From assembly GCA_002841885.1 (NCBI GenBank), contig PHBE01000014.1, positions 36,531-100,530 on the forward strand: a stretch of DNA of 64,000 nt, written 5' to 3'. The notes beneath the pieces were generated by a model, which saw only the letters and a program-made list of their open reading frames with translations, was not told where the DNA came from and did no database searches. The translations under genes were made by a program, and so were the position numbers. The stretch's first letter is position 1. Each line of letters opens with the position of its first letter. Origin of the DNA: Deltaproteobacteria bacterium HGW-Deltaproteobacteria-18. Lineage in GTDB: Bacteria; Desulfobacterota; Desulfovibrionia; Desulfovibrionales; Desulfomicrobiaceae. Positions 41,981 through 49,469 of this stretch are shown in pieces.

Positions 41981-42121
41981 AACCGTCCACAAATCAATTC
42001 TGGACTGCGTTGCTCACCGATTTTGCCGGGCTCATGTGGACGGCTGCACTTCACCCGGCAAAATCAGCTTACCCATGCTGGGCACAAGCGCGCCTTGCCA
42101 GAATTGATTTGTGAACGGTTT
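41980..42121. repeat. Nested palindromic element 2 (142 bp)
   Basis: The outer arms are 24-bp inverted repeats with one mismatch (41980-42003, beginning AAACCGTCCACAAATC, and 42098-42121). The inner arms are a perfect 12-bp repeat, GATTTTGCCGGG (42019-42030) and its complement (42054-42065). Between the left arms is GACTGCGTTGCTCACC. It has the same nested layout as element 1 but different arm sequences. It sits exactly between the umuC stop and uvsE. It may also act as a transcript-end structure. Confidence 0.9.
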
Positions 42122-42180
42122 TAGACTGACTGGTTGTTATGGAATTTTCCGAACTTCAACCTGTTTCACCAAGGAACCTC

Positions 42181-43077
42181 ATGCGTTTTGGACTGTGCTG
42201 CCTCTTTGTGGCCGAAAAGATTTCCTTCCGCACCACCACGGCCAAGGTGCTGTCCGCCATGGAACGCAAGAAGGCCCTGGCCAAGGTCTCGGACATCTGC
42301 CTGCACAACGCGGACAACCTGCTCCTGGCCGTGCAGGCGGCGCAGCGGCTCGGCATCGGGGCATTTCGCATCATGTCGCCCCTTTTCCCGCGCATGACCC
42401 ACCCCGAGGTCGGCTACCAGCTTGAAGACCTGCCTCAGGCCGATACAGTCTCCACGCGTCTGTCCGCCGCCAAAAAGTTCGCCCGGGAGCACGACATCCG
42501 CCTGAGCTTCCATCCGGACCAGTTCGTGGTCCTGTCCTCCCCCCATGCCCACGTGGTCGAAAACTCCGTGCGCGAACTGGAATACCACGCCTTTCTGGCC
42601 GAACTGGTCGGCGCGGATGTCATCAACGTCCACGGCGGCGGCACCTACGGCGACAAAGACGCCGCCCTGGCCCGCTTCGCCGAGGTGTTCAGGCGCCTGC
42701 CCGAAAATGTGGCCACGCGTCTCAGCGTGGAAAACGACGATGTGAGCTACACCGTGTCCGACCTGTTGCCCATGTGCACGCACCTGGGCCTGCCGCTGGT
42801 CTATGACGTGCACCACCACCGCTGCAACCCCGACGGCCTTGGCGAATGCGAGGCCACGGATCTGGCGGCAACGACATGGCGCGGCCGCGAACCCTACTGC
42901 CACATATCCTCCCCGCGCGAGGGCTGGCAGGGCAATCCCAAGCCCCATGCCGACTACATCAACATCGCCGATGTCCCGCAGTGCTGGCATGGCCGCGCCA
43001 TGACCGTGGACGTGGAGGCCAAGGCCAAGGAACTGGCCGTGGTCAAACTGATGCAGAAGATCATTGGTGGGCAATGA
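42181..43077 (+). CDS. uvsE: UV damage endonuclease UvsE (UVDE)
   Basis: The protein has 298 residues from the ATG at 42181, with AAGGA 5 bases upstream. It is a TIM-barrel endonuclease with metal-binding residues in L-S-F-H-P-D-Q-F, I-N-V-H-G-G-G-T-Y-G-D-K, L-S-V-E-N-D-D and Y-D-V-H-H-H-R-C. The enzyme nicks 5' of UV photoproducts and starts light-independent repair. With umuDC it forms a UV-damage response group. The longer frame to 42139 enters the palindrome's edge and has no ribosome binding site. Confidence 0.95.
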   Translation: MRFGLCCLFVAEKISFRTTTAKVLSAMERKKALAKVSDICLHNADNLLLAVQAAQRLGIGAFRIMSPLFPRMTHPEVGYQLEDLPQADTVSTRLSAAKKFAREHDIRLSFHPDQFVVLSSPHAHVVENSVRELEYHAFLAELVGADVINVHGGGTYGDKDAALARFAEVFRRLPENVATRLSVENDDVSYTVSDLLPMCTHLGLPLVYDVHHHRCNPDGLGECEATDLAATTWRGREPYCHISSPREGWQGNPKPHADYINIADVPQCWHGRAMTVDVEAKAKELAVVKLMQKIIGGQ

Positions 43078-43163
43078 TGTTTTTGTCATACATCACTGGA
43101 CAAAACACGAGGGCAGACTTACAGGGATGACACTGTTTCCCGATCATTGAGGGAGGATATGTC

Positions 43164-43496
43164 ATGATCAACAAAAGAAAATCTCCGAGAAAGGCCAGCC
43201 TTGAGCAGTGCAACGTGGAATTGTACGCATCCGCCAGAGGCCCGTTCCCGTCCCGCGTCGTCAACTACAGCGACCGGGGGCTGATGATCGAGATGGATCA
43301 CCCCCTGACCGCAGGAGAACCCGTAAAAATCCTTTTCCGGCCCGGAGCCGAAAACGCGCAGAGGCTGGGCGAAACCTACTGCGTAGGCATGGTTCGCTGG
43401 TGCGCCCCTCAGGACGGTCTGTATTCGAGCAGATACGGTGTCGGCCTTGAGATGGCGCAAGCCTCCGCCAGGAAAAGGTCTTTCCGGGCGGCTTGA
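43164..43496 (+). CDS. PilZ domain protein (c-di-GMP receptor candidate)
   Basis: The protein has 110 residues covering a single PilZ barrel. The N-terminal R-K-S-P-R-K matches the R-x3-R c-di-GMP box. The second box appears as N-Y-S-D-R-G, corresponding to D/N-x-S-x2-G. A G-V-G-L-E-M strand ends the domain. It probably binds cyclic di-GMP and signals to a partner that is not identified here. GGAGG lies 6-7 bases before the ATG. A terminator follows. Confidence 0.85.
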   Translation: MINKRKSPRKASLEQCNVELYASARGPFPSRVVNYSDRGLMIEMDHPLTAGEPVKILFRPGAENAQRLGETYCVGMVRWCAPQDGLYSSRYGVGLEMAQASARKRSFRAA

Positions 43497-43536
43497 ATCT
43501 GAGTCGTATTTGCCCGGACAAGAGGGTATGTAAAAA

Positions 43537-43566
43537 AGCCGAATTTCGGCTGATGTCTTTTTTTTG
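43537..43566 (+). terminator. Rho-independent terminator of the PilZ gene
   Basis: The 6-bp stem AGCCGA/TCGGCT has a 3-base loop and is followed by GATG and then a run of eight or more T. It separates the PilZ gene from the sigma-factor gene. Confidence 0.75.
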
Positions 43567-43725
43567 CCAAGCCCAAACCCTACCTGAACAGTCACCACGG
43601 GAATCCTGCAGGACCAGCCCCGCCCACAATCGGGTGCTTTGTATCCTCGAATCCAAATTCGAATAGCAGCCTTCGGCTCGCCAGGTATCCTGTGCGTTGC
43701 CGTCCGTCTCGTTTTCCCAACCGAC

Positions 43726-43755
43726 TTTACGTCCAGCGAAGATTCGTCGTATGAT
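43726..43755 (+). promoter_or_regulatory. Candidate sigma-70 promoter of the sigma-sensor gene
   Basis: TTTACG (43726-43731), an 18-base spacer and TATGAT (43750-43755) end 40 bases before the ATG at 43796. The -10 is good and the -35 is weak. The octamer CCAACCGA lies just upstream at 43717-43724 and recurs before the HPP gene. The rest of the 43567-43725 spacer shows no gene. Confidence 0.35.
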
Positions 43756-43795
43756 CTGAATCAGTTCCCATAACCGGCCCGGGGATCGCACTGAA

Positions 43796-45193
43796 ATGGA
43801 CACCTATCAGACCCTTGTACGCCAAGCGACAGGAGGCGATGCCAAAGCCTTCTCCGAACTTGTGCGCCGGTTCTCGTCCATGGCCCGGGCCGTGGCCCTG
43901 CAAAAACTGCGTGATCCCACCCTGGCCGAGGATGCATTGCAGGAAGCGCTGCTGGCCGCATGGCTGCATCTTCCCGGTCTGCGCAACCCTGACGCGTTCC
44001 CGAGCTGGCTGCGCGGCGTCGTGACCAACAGTTGCCGTCGCATGCTGCGCACGCGCACCCCGGACATCCTGACGTCCGATCTTGATAATATCGAAAACCT
44101 GCCCTCTGATGATCTGGACCCTTTCGAGCACTACGCCCGCTTCCAGACACGGGACATGATCCAGACCTTTCTGGAGGCTCTGTCGGGAGTCTACCGGGAA
44201 GCCGCCGTGCAGCGCTATCTGCTGGGCCGCTCCCACGAGGAGATAGCCCTGTCCCTGGGGGTGCCCGTAGGCACCATCAAACGCCGACTGCACGAGACCC
44301 GCAACCTGATGATGCGTGCGTTGGGCGGTCAGCGTGCCGAGACCATCCGCGTCGGCTACCTGCCCATCTCGGACCACCTCCTGCCCATGATCGCTCACCA
44401 GCACCACGATCAGAGGTCCTTCCATGTCAGCCTGCGTAAATTCCTGTCCTGGTCCGAGCTGACCCGCGCCCTGGTCAACGAATCCCTGGATGCGGCCATG
44501 ATGATGGCGCCCCTGGCCATGGTCCTGCACAACCGGGGACAAGCCCTGAAGTGGGCGCTGGACGGGCATCACGAAGGCAGCGCCATCACCATGCATGCAT
44601 CCATGCCCCGCGGCCGCTTCCAAAGCCGCGACCTCGCCGGAACGACCATTGGGCTGCCCCATCCCCTTTCCACCCACGGCATGTTGCTGCGGTCGGTCCT
44701 GGGCCTCGGACAGGGGACCGGACCGTTCCGGCCCGTCTACCTGAACCCGTCGTTCATGACCCGGCCCCTGGTCCAGGGAAACCTCGACGGATTCTTCTGT
44801 GCCGAACCCTGGGGCCTCATGGCCGAAAACGCCGGGGCAGGGACCGTCATGATCCGCTCCCGCGAACTGGCGCCGGACCACGTCTGTTGCATCCTCGCCG
44901 TGCGCACGGATTTCGCGCACAACAAACCCGAACTGCTGAACAACTATCTGAAGCTCATCAAATCCGCCGCGGACTACGCACACGCACGCCCCCGGGAGAG
45001 CGCAACCATCCAGTCACTCTACACCGGCGTGGACAGGGAAGCGGCCGCCTTCGTGCTGGACAGCGGATTCGTGACCTTCCGGGATCTTTCTCCCGACAGA
45101 GCCAGGGCCGAACACGTCATGGACCTGGCCGTACGCGCTGGCATGCTCGATCGCCCCTGCGACATGAACTCGTTCCTCCTGTCCAGCCACTAA
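43796..45193 (+). CDS. ECF-type sigma factor fused to a NrtA/NasS-like substrate-binding domain
   Basis: The protein has 465 residues with no signal peptide. Residues about 5-95 are sigma region 2 (A-F-S-E-L-V-R-R-F; D-A-L-Q-E-A-L-L-A-A-W). Residues about 115-178 are region 4 with its HTH (L-G-V-P-V-G-T-I-K-R-R-L-H-E-T-R). Region 3 is absent, as in ECF sigmas. Residues about 184-460 match cytoplasmic nitrate/nitrite sensors of the NasS type and NrtA/CmpA binding proteins: R-V-G-Y-L-P-I-S-D, L-D-A-A-M-M-M-A-P-L-A-M, and the signature G-N-L-D-G-F-F-C-A-E-P-W-G at about 328-340. I infer a ligand-gated sigma factor. No anti-sigma gene is adjacent. The likely target is the HPP-oxidoreductase operon downstream. 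Confidence 0.88.
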   Translation: MDTYQTLVRQATGGDAKAFSELVRRFSSMARAVALQKLRDPTLAEDALQEALLAAWLHLPGLRNPDAFPSWLRGVVTNSCRRMLRTRTPDILTSDLDNIENLPSDDLDPFEHYARFQTRDMIQTFLEALSGVYREAAVQRYLLGRSHEEIALSLGVPVGTIKRRLHETRNLMMRALGGQRAETIRVGYLPISDHLLPMIAHQHHDQRSFHVSLRKFLSWSELTRALVNESLDAAMMMAPLAMVLHNRGQALKWALDGHHEGSAITMHASMPRGRFQSRDLAGTTIGLPHPLSTHGMLLRSVLGLGQGTGPFRPVYLNPSFMTRPLVQGNLDGFFCAEPWGLMAENAGAGTVMIRSRELAPDHVCCILAVRTDFAHNKPELLNNYLKLIKSAADYAHARPRESATIQSLYTGVDREAAAFVLDSGFVTFRDLSPDRARAEHVMDLAVRAGMLDRPCDMNSFLLSSH

Positions 45194-45200
45194 TGATTCC

Positions 45201-45229
45201 GGTCGGTTGCAAACCAACCGAACCTTTTC
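45201..45229 (+). terminator. Terminator or attenuator between the sigma gene and the HPP operon
   Basis: TCGGTTG and CAACCGA pair around a short loop (G-C-A-A-A-C region), extended by a bulged GG/CC, and the stem is followed by CCTTTTCT. It lies 8 bases after the sigma-gene stop and about 75 bases before the HPP start. The short T run suggests partial termination. Confidence 0.55.
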
Positions 45230-45302
45230 TCCCCTGCATGGCACTCTCCTTCAATGAGATCTGCGCCATACCGGCGCACGAACGCAAACGAGAGGGGATA
45301 CC

Positions 45303-46148
45303 ATGATCGAGATACGGCTGGTCCTGCCGAACAGACGGGAGTTCAGACAGGACGTCTACCGGCCCGGAGTCATCTCCCTTTCACGCATCCTGTGGGGCTC
45401 CATCGGCGCCGGCCTTTTCCTGGCAGCCATCGCCCTGACCAGCCATGCCACGGGCGTGGGAGTGCTCTACCCTCCCCTGGCCGCCACCTGCTTCATCGGC
45501 GCCACCTGCACGTACCTGCGCGTCGCGCGGCCCAAGTCGGTCATCGTCGGGCACTTCATCGCCACGGTGGGGGGGCTCCTGGGCGTGGCCGCAGGCGACC
45601 TGCTCTTCGGGGACACCGCCCTGGCCGTGCCCGTGAAGCTGTGCCTCGCAGTGCTGCTCTCGGCCGCGCTCATGCAACTCCTCGACGCCGACCACCCCCC
45701 GGCGGCCGCCACGGCGGCCATCCCGGCCATCCTGCCGCTGCCTGCCCCGGCTCTGCTCCTTCCTCTGCATATGGCCTGGGGCGCCGTCCTGGCCGTGATC
45801 TTCGGCGTGATCTGGAACCGCTTCTGGTTCGAGTGCCCGCCACCCGAGGAAGGCTGCGGGCGCAGCTGGTTCAATCTGGGCATGGCCAAACCCGACATCA
45901 TAGGGGGTGGGATCTGCATCCTGGCCACGCTCTTCATGTGTGCCAAGCCATGGAGTGCGGCCGCCTACAATGCCGGTCTCTGGATCATGACGGCAGGACT
46001 TGCCATTCTTTCCCTGCACCATTTCTTCGGCGCGCGCGTGCTGGTCACGGAGGTGAAAAACAAGTGCACGCTCGCCACTGCGCCGACAGCGGACGGGCCC
46101 GATCCGATTTCCGGGCCAAACACGAAGGAGGAAAAACATGAACAGTAA
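45303..46148 (+). CDS. HPP family integral membrane protein (candidate anion transporter)
   Basis: The protein has 281 residues. About five hydrophobic helices are present, with the family motif D-A-D-H-P-P-A-A-A-T-A (H131-P132-P133) in the middle and Y-P-P-L-A-A-T near residue 56. HPP proteins include chloroplast and cyanobacterial nitrite transporters; the substrate here is not proven. The start has GAGGGG 4-6 bases upstream. The last 11 bases overlap the start of the molybdopterin gene, so transport and redox functions are co-translated. The C-terminal tail of about 25 residues is polar. Confidence 0.9.
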   Translation: MIEIRLVLPNRREFRQDVYRPGVISLSRILWGSIGAGLFLAAIALTSHATGVGVLYPPLAATCFIGATCTYLRVARPKSVIVGHFIATVGGLLGVAAGDLLFGDTALAVPVKLCLAVLLSAALMQLLDADHPPAAATAAIPAILPLPAPALLLPLHMAWGAVLAVIFGVIWNRFWFECPPPEEGCGRSWFNLGMAKPDIIGGGICILATLFMCAKPWSAAAYNAGLWIMTAGLAILSLHHFFGARVLVTEVKNKCTLATAPTADGPDPISGPNTKEEKHEQ

Positions 46149-48267
46149 ATGGATTCCCACCGTGTGCTACCAGTGCAAGGCCGAGTGCGCCATCCTGGCC
46201 AGGGTGGAGGACGGGGTGCTCAAGGAAATCCGGGGCAACCCGAAGGCCCGCGGCAAGGCCTGCGTCAAGGGCATGGCCGGTGTGTCCCTGGAGTACAGCC
46301 CGGATAGGCTGACCCGACCCCTGAAACGGATCGGCAAACGCGGCGAGGGCAAATTCGAACCATGCACCTGGAATGAAGCCCTGGACGCCATCACCGGCAA
46401 GCTCGTCGCACTGCGGGACTGTGGCGAAGCCCACAAGCTCACAGCCAGCTTCTTCCCCCATTCCATCAGCGACCCAAAGTGGCGCTTTCTGAACGCCTAC
46501 GGCGGCTTCATCAACACCGCCCTGCCGCACTGCGACTCGGCCAAGATAGTGGCCTGCATCAAAGCCATGGGCGGCGTGCCCAACCATCACATACCGCCGA
46601 ATTTCGCTTCCGTGCCCAAGGGCGGAGTCATCATCCTCGCCGGACGTCACGCCATGGGATGCCTCGATGATGCAGCCGTGCCCCGCGACATATTGAACGC
46701 CAGGGATCGCGGCGCCATCCTCGTGGTCCTCGACCCCATCTTCACGGCCGACGCTGCCAAGGCCGACTGGTGGATTCCCGTCAAGCCCTCGGGGGACACC
46801 GCGCTTTTCACGGGCATGACCCACCACATCGTCATGAACGGGCTCCACAACAAGGGGTTCGTTGAGAACTGGATCCGCGAAGGCGACTTCGACAAATTCA
46901 GGGACTATCTCGCGGACAAGACCCCGGAGGCCATGAGCGAGATCTGCGACGTCCCGGCCCAGGACATTGTGAAGCTGGCCGAGATGTGCGCCTCGGCCCC
47001 TTCCGTGGGCGTGGACAGCTTCAAGGGCATCATGCTCGGACAGGCCCTGGATTTCGGGCACGCCTGGACCAACTTCCTGGCCGTGACCGGCAACATCGAC
47101 AACCCCGGCGGCCAGCCCTTGCCCGACCTGACGCCGCTCTCGCCGGTCCTGCCCGCACCGGCCGGCCCGAACCTGGCGGAAAAGGGCTGGCACCGCACAG
47201 GGCCGGACAAGGACAAGTTCGGCAACTACTCCTTCATCATGGAGCCTACCTGGTACGAGGCCCAGGCCATCAAGAACGGCGACCTGAAGGTGCTTGTCAC
47301 GGCGGAGTGCAACCCGGCCCTGACAGAGATGGGCCAGGAGGAGTGGCGCAAGGCCGTGACCATGACCGACGACAAGGGCCAGTATCTGCTGGAAATGCTG
47401 ATCAGCTACGAGATAATGCTCTCCGAGACAGCCAAATATGCTGACTATGTGCTACCGGACAAAACCTACCTCGAGCGATGGGAACTGCTCTACATGCCCT
47501 GGTGGTACAACTTCGGTCATGGCTTGGCCCTGCGCCAGCCCGTGGTCGAAGCTCCTGGTGAATGCAGGCATTCCAACGAGGTCTTCATCGAGCTCGGCAA
47601 GCGTCTGTGCCCCGAATACTTCGTCTTCAAGGATGATCTGGAATACTACGACATCCAGCTGGCGGGCCTTGGTCTTTCGGTGGAGAAGCTGCAGGCCATG
47701 GGCGGGCTCTGGTCGCCCGGAACCATCGGCTTCAGGAAATATGAGCGGGCCGGCTTCGGCACACCCAGCAAAAAGGTCCACCTCTACTGGGAGGACCTGG
47801 AGGATGTGAACCAGGCCCTGCCGCGCGTGGGCCTGGCCCCCGAATATGAGGTCGATGCCGGAGAGTTCCCGTTCTTTCTCATCTCCTACAGGACCATCTT
47901 CCACCAGGGATCGGGCCAGTGGACCCACAACAACCCGCAACTGCGCGACCCCATCGGCGGAATCATGGAGAATCCGCTGCTCGTCAATACTGCCTCGGCC
48001 AAAAAGCTCGGCATCGAAGACGGGGCGTTAGTCACCGTGCGCTCCCGCACCGGCCGGATCAAAGTCCGGGCCAAGTGCACCGAGCGCATCCGCCCCGACT
48101 GCCTGGGCCTGCACCACGGCTTCGGCGCCACCGTCGGCCGTGTGGCGGTGCTTGGCGAAGGAGTCAGCGACAACGTCCTCATCCCGGATTCGGGCATGAC
48201 GCTCGACTGGCAGGACCTGGTCGGCGGAGAATCGCACGTGTCCACCCGCGTCACCGTGGAACGATGA
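46138..48267 (+). CDS. Cytoplasmic molybdopterin oxidoreductase with [4Fe-4S] (DMSO reductase superfamily)
   Basis: The protein has 709 residues. The N-terminal cluster motif is C10-x2-C13-x3-C17-x24-C42. A likely metal ligand is C132 (L-P-H-C-D-S-A), aligned by eye with the tungsten-ligand Cys region of acetylene hydratase. Other segments are V-L-D-P-I-F-T-A-D-A-A-K-A-D, L-P-D-K-T-Y-L-E-R and a C-terminal barrel with L-G-L-H-H-G-F-G. There is no Tat signal, so it is cytoplasmic. It shares an operon with the HPP protein (11-bp overlap) and a DmsB-like ferredoxin 12 bases downstream, its probable electron partner. The substrate is unknown. GGAGG lies 6 bases before the ATG. Confidence 0.92.
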   Translation: MNSKWIPTVCYQCKAECAILARVEDGVLKEIRGNPKARGKACVKGMAGVSLEYSPDRLTRPLKRIGKRGEGKFEPCTWNEALDAITGKLVALRDCGEAHKLTASFFPHSISDPKWRFLNAYGGFINTALPHCDSAKIVACIKAMGGVPNHHIPPNFASVPKGGVIILAGRHAMGCLDDAAVPRDILNARDRGAILVVLDPIFTADAAKADWWIPVKPSGDTALFTGMTHHIVMNGLHNKGFVENWIREGDFDKFRDYLADKTPEAMSEICDVPAQDIVKLAEMCASAPSVGVDSFKGIMLGQALDFGHAWTNFLAVTGNIDNPGGQPLPDLTPLSPVLPAPAGPNLAEKGWHRTGPDKDKFGNYSFIMEPTWYEAQAIKNGDLKVLVTAECNPALTEMGQEEWRKAVTMTDDKGQYLLEMLISYEIMLSETAKYADYVLPDKTYLERWELLYMPWWYNFGHGLALRQPVVEAPGECRHSNEVFIELGKRLCPEYFVFKDDLEYYDIQLAGLGLSVEKLQAMGGLWSPGTIGFRKYERAGFGTPSKKVHLYWEDLEDVNQALPRVGLAPEYEVDAGEFPFFLISYRTIFHQGSGQWTHNNPQLRDPIGGIMENPLLVNTASAKKLGIEDGALVTVRSRTGRIKVRAKCTERIRPDCLGLHHGFGATVGRVAVLGEGVSDNVLIPDSGMTLDWQDLVGGESHVSTRVTVER

Positions 48268-48279
48268 AGGAGGCAAGCC

Positions 48280-48837
48280 ATGAAACAATTAAGTCTCGCC
48301 ATTGACCTGAACCGCTGCATCGGCTGCAAGACCTGTGTGGCGGCCTGTCGCAATTACCACGGGCTTGTCAATCACGCCTCGGCCATGCCCGGCATGATGC
48401 CCTATTATCTGCGTGTTGAGAGCGATCGCCAGGGAACGTACCCGAACATCGCCATCCGATCCTGGGTCATGCCCTGCCAGCATTGCAGGAACGCGGCCTG
48501 CATCAAGGCGTGCAAGGCCGAAGCCATCGTCAAGGATGAACAGACCGGCATCGTGCGCATCCTTGCGGAAAAATGCCGGGGCAGCCGCGACTGCATCGAA
48601 GCCTGCCCGTACGGAGTCATCCAGTTCGACACGGCCGCAAGCAAGGCCCACAAATGCGACCTGTGCTGGGAGCGGGTGCACGTGGGCGAAAAACCGGTCT
48701 GCGCCGAGGTCTGTCTAACCGACGCCATCCGCTTCGGAGAGAAGGAAATCCTGAAGATGGAACTTGAGGCCGAAGGCAAGGAGATCGTGAAAAAGATGAG
48801 CGCCCAGTCCGTGATCTACTTCCGCACGCCCGGATAG
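48280..48837 (+). CDS. DmsB/NrfC-like 4x[4Fe-4S] electron-transfer subunit
   Basis: The protein has 185 residues. Four Cys groups are visible: C-I-G-C-K-T-C-V-A-A-C near residue 14; C-Q-H-C-x5-C-x3-C near 66; a central group with C-R-G-S-R-D-C-I-E-A-C-P; and C-D-L-C near residue 128 with C-A-E-V-C later. This is the layout of electron-transfer subunits of molybdopterin enzymes, although the third group has an insertion between its first two Cys. It lacks a signal peptide, matching its cytoplasmic partner. GGAGG precedes the ATG. It is the last gene of the operon. Confidence 0.93.
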   Translation: MKQLSLAIDLNRCIGCKTCVAACRNYHGLVNHASAMPGMMPYYLRVESDRQGTYPNIAIRSWVMPCQHCRNAACIKACKAEAIVKDEQTGIVRILAEKCRGSRDCIEACPYGVIQFDTAASKAHKCDLCWERVHVGEKPVCAEVCLTDAIRFGEKEILKMELEAEGKEIVKKMSAQSVIYFRTPG

Positions 48838-48852
48838 GAAGCGGCTTGAAAA

Positions 48853-48902
48853 CAGCGCATGAAAGGGTCGCACGCCGGGGCGTGCGACCCTTTCATGCGC
48901 TG
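48853..48902. repeat. Perfect 24-bp inverted repeat with 2-base centre
   Basis: CAGCGCATGAAAGGGTCGCA... on the left (48853-48876) is followed by GG and its exact complement (48879-48902). It starts 16 bases after the ferredoxin stop. No T run follows, so it is not a standard intrinsic terminator, although the hairpin would be very stable. The remaining spacer to 49134 holds a second, imperfect palindrome around 48994-49034 (ACGGGAG...CTCCCGT with TGTATGCTACA inside). It also holds a CTGCGTTGCT segment and no gene. Confidence 0.85.
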
Positions 48903-49134
48903 CGAGGTCAAAAAGTGAAGCGACCGCATTCCTGATTGGACTTCATTCAATCAAAAAGATGGACCGACCCGGCCACTACGTCATTTCCGAGAAGACGGGA
49001 GGCCATGTATGCTACATGCCCGTATTCTCCCGTGCACATTGACCCTGCGTTGCTTTGGCATTTATAATGCGTGTTCACGTCGCGAGTGATCTCTGAAAAA
49101 CGGAGCGGCCGCACAACCTATTCAAGGACCAAAA

Positions 49135-49467
49135 ATGACCCCTGAACAGCGCCGGGAAATCAAGGCACGCATCAAAAAGCGCATGCAGGAGCTCCGGATC
49201 ACCATCACCCAGCTGGAAGAAACCTCCAAGCCCGTATCCCTGGATCAGCCCATCGGACGGCTGTCGCGCATGGACTCCATGGCCAACCAGGCCATCAGCG
49301 GCCAGCGCCTGACGGATTCCAAACGAACCTTGATGCGACTTGAACGCGCCCTGGACAGGGTTGACGACGAACATTTCGGGATCTGCGCCGAATGCGGCGA
49401 AGATATCGCCGCCGGCCGCCTCCTGATCATGCCCGAAGCCACGCTTTGCGTGGACTGCGCGGAGTAG
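49135..49467 (+). CDS. DksA/TraR family zinc-finger protein
   Basis: The protein has 110 residues. The N-terminal part is a charged coiled coil. The C-terminal C4 zinc finger is C-A-E-C ... L-C-V-D-C at about residues 83-108, with the family's preceding F-G-I-C. Such proteins bind the RNA polymerase secondary channel and modulate transcription with or without ppGpp. It is shorter than E. coli DksA. The stop is 2 bases before the next start, so the two genes are coupled. Confidence 0.9.
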   Translation: MTPEQRREIKARIKKRMQELRITITQLEETSKPVSLDQPIGRLSRMDSMANQAISGQRLTDSKRTLMRLERALDRVDDEHFGICAECGEDIAAGRLLIMPEATLCVDCAE

Positions 49468-49469
49468 GC

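Noticed and set aside
45239..45254. Possible sigma-54 promoter before the HPP gene (TGGCAC...)
   Set aside because: The -24 GG is present but the -12 GC is replaced by CA, so the second element fails.
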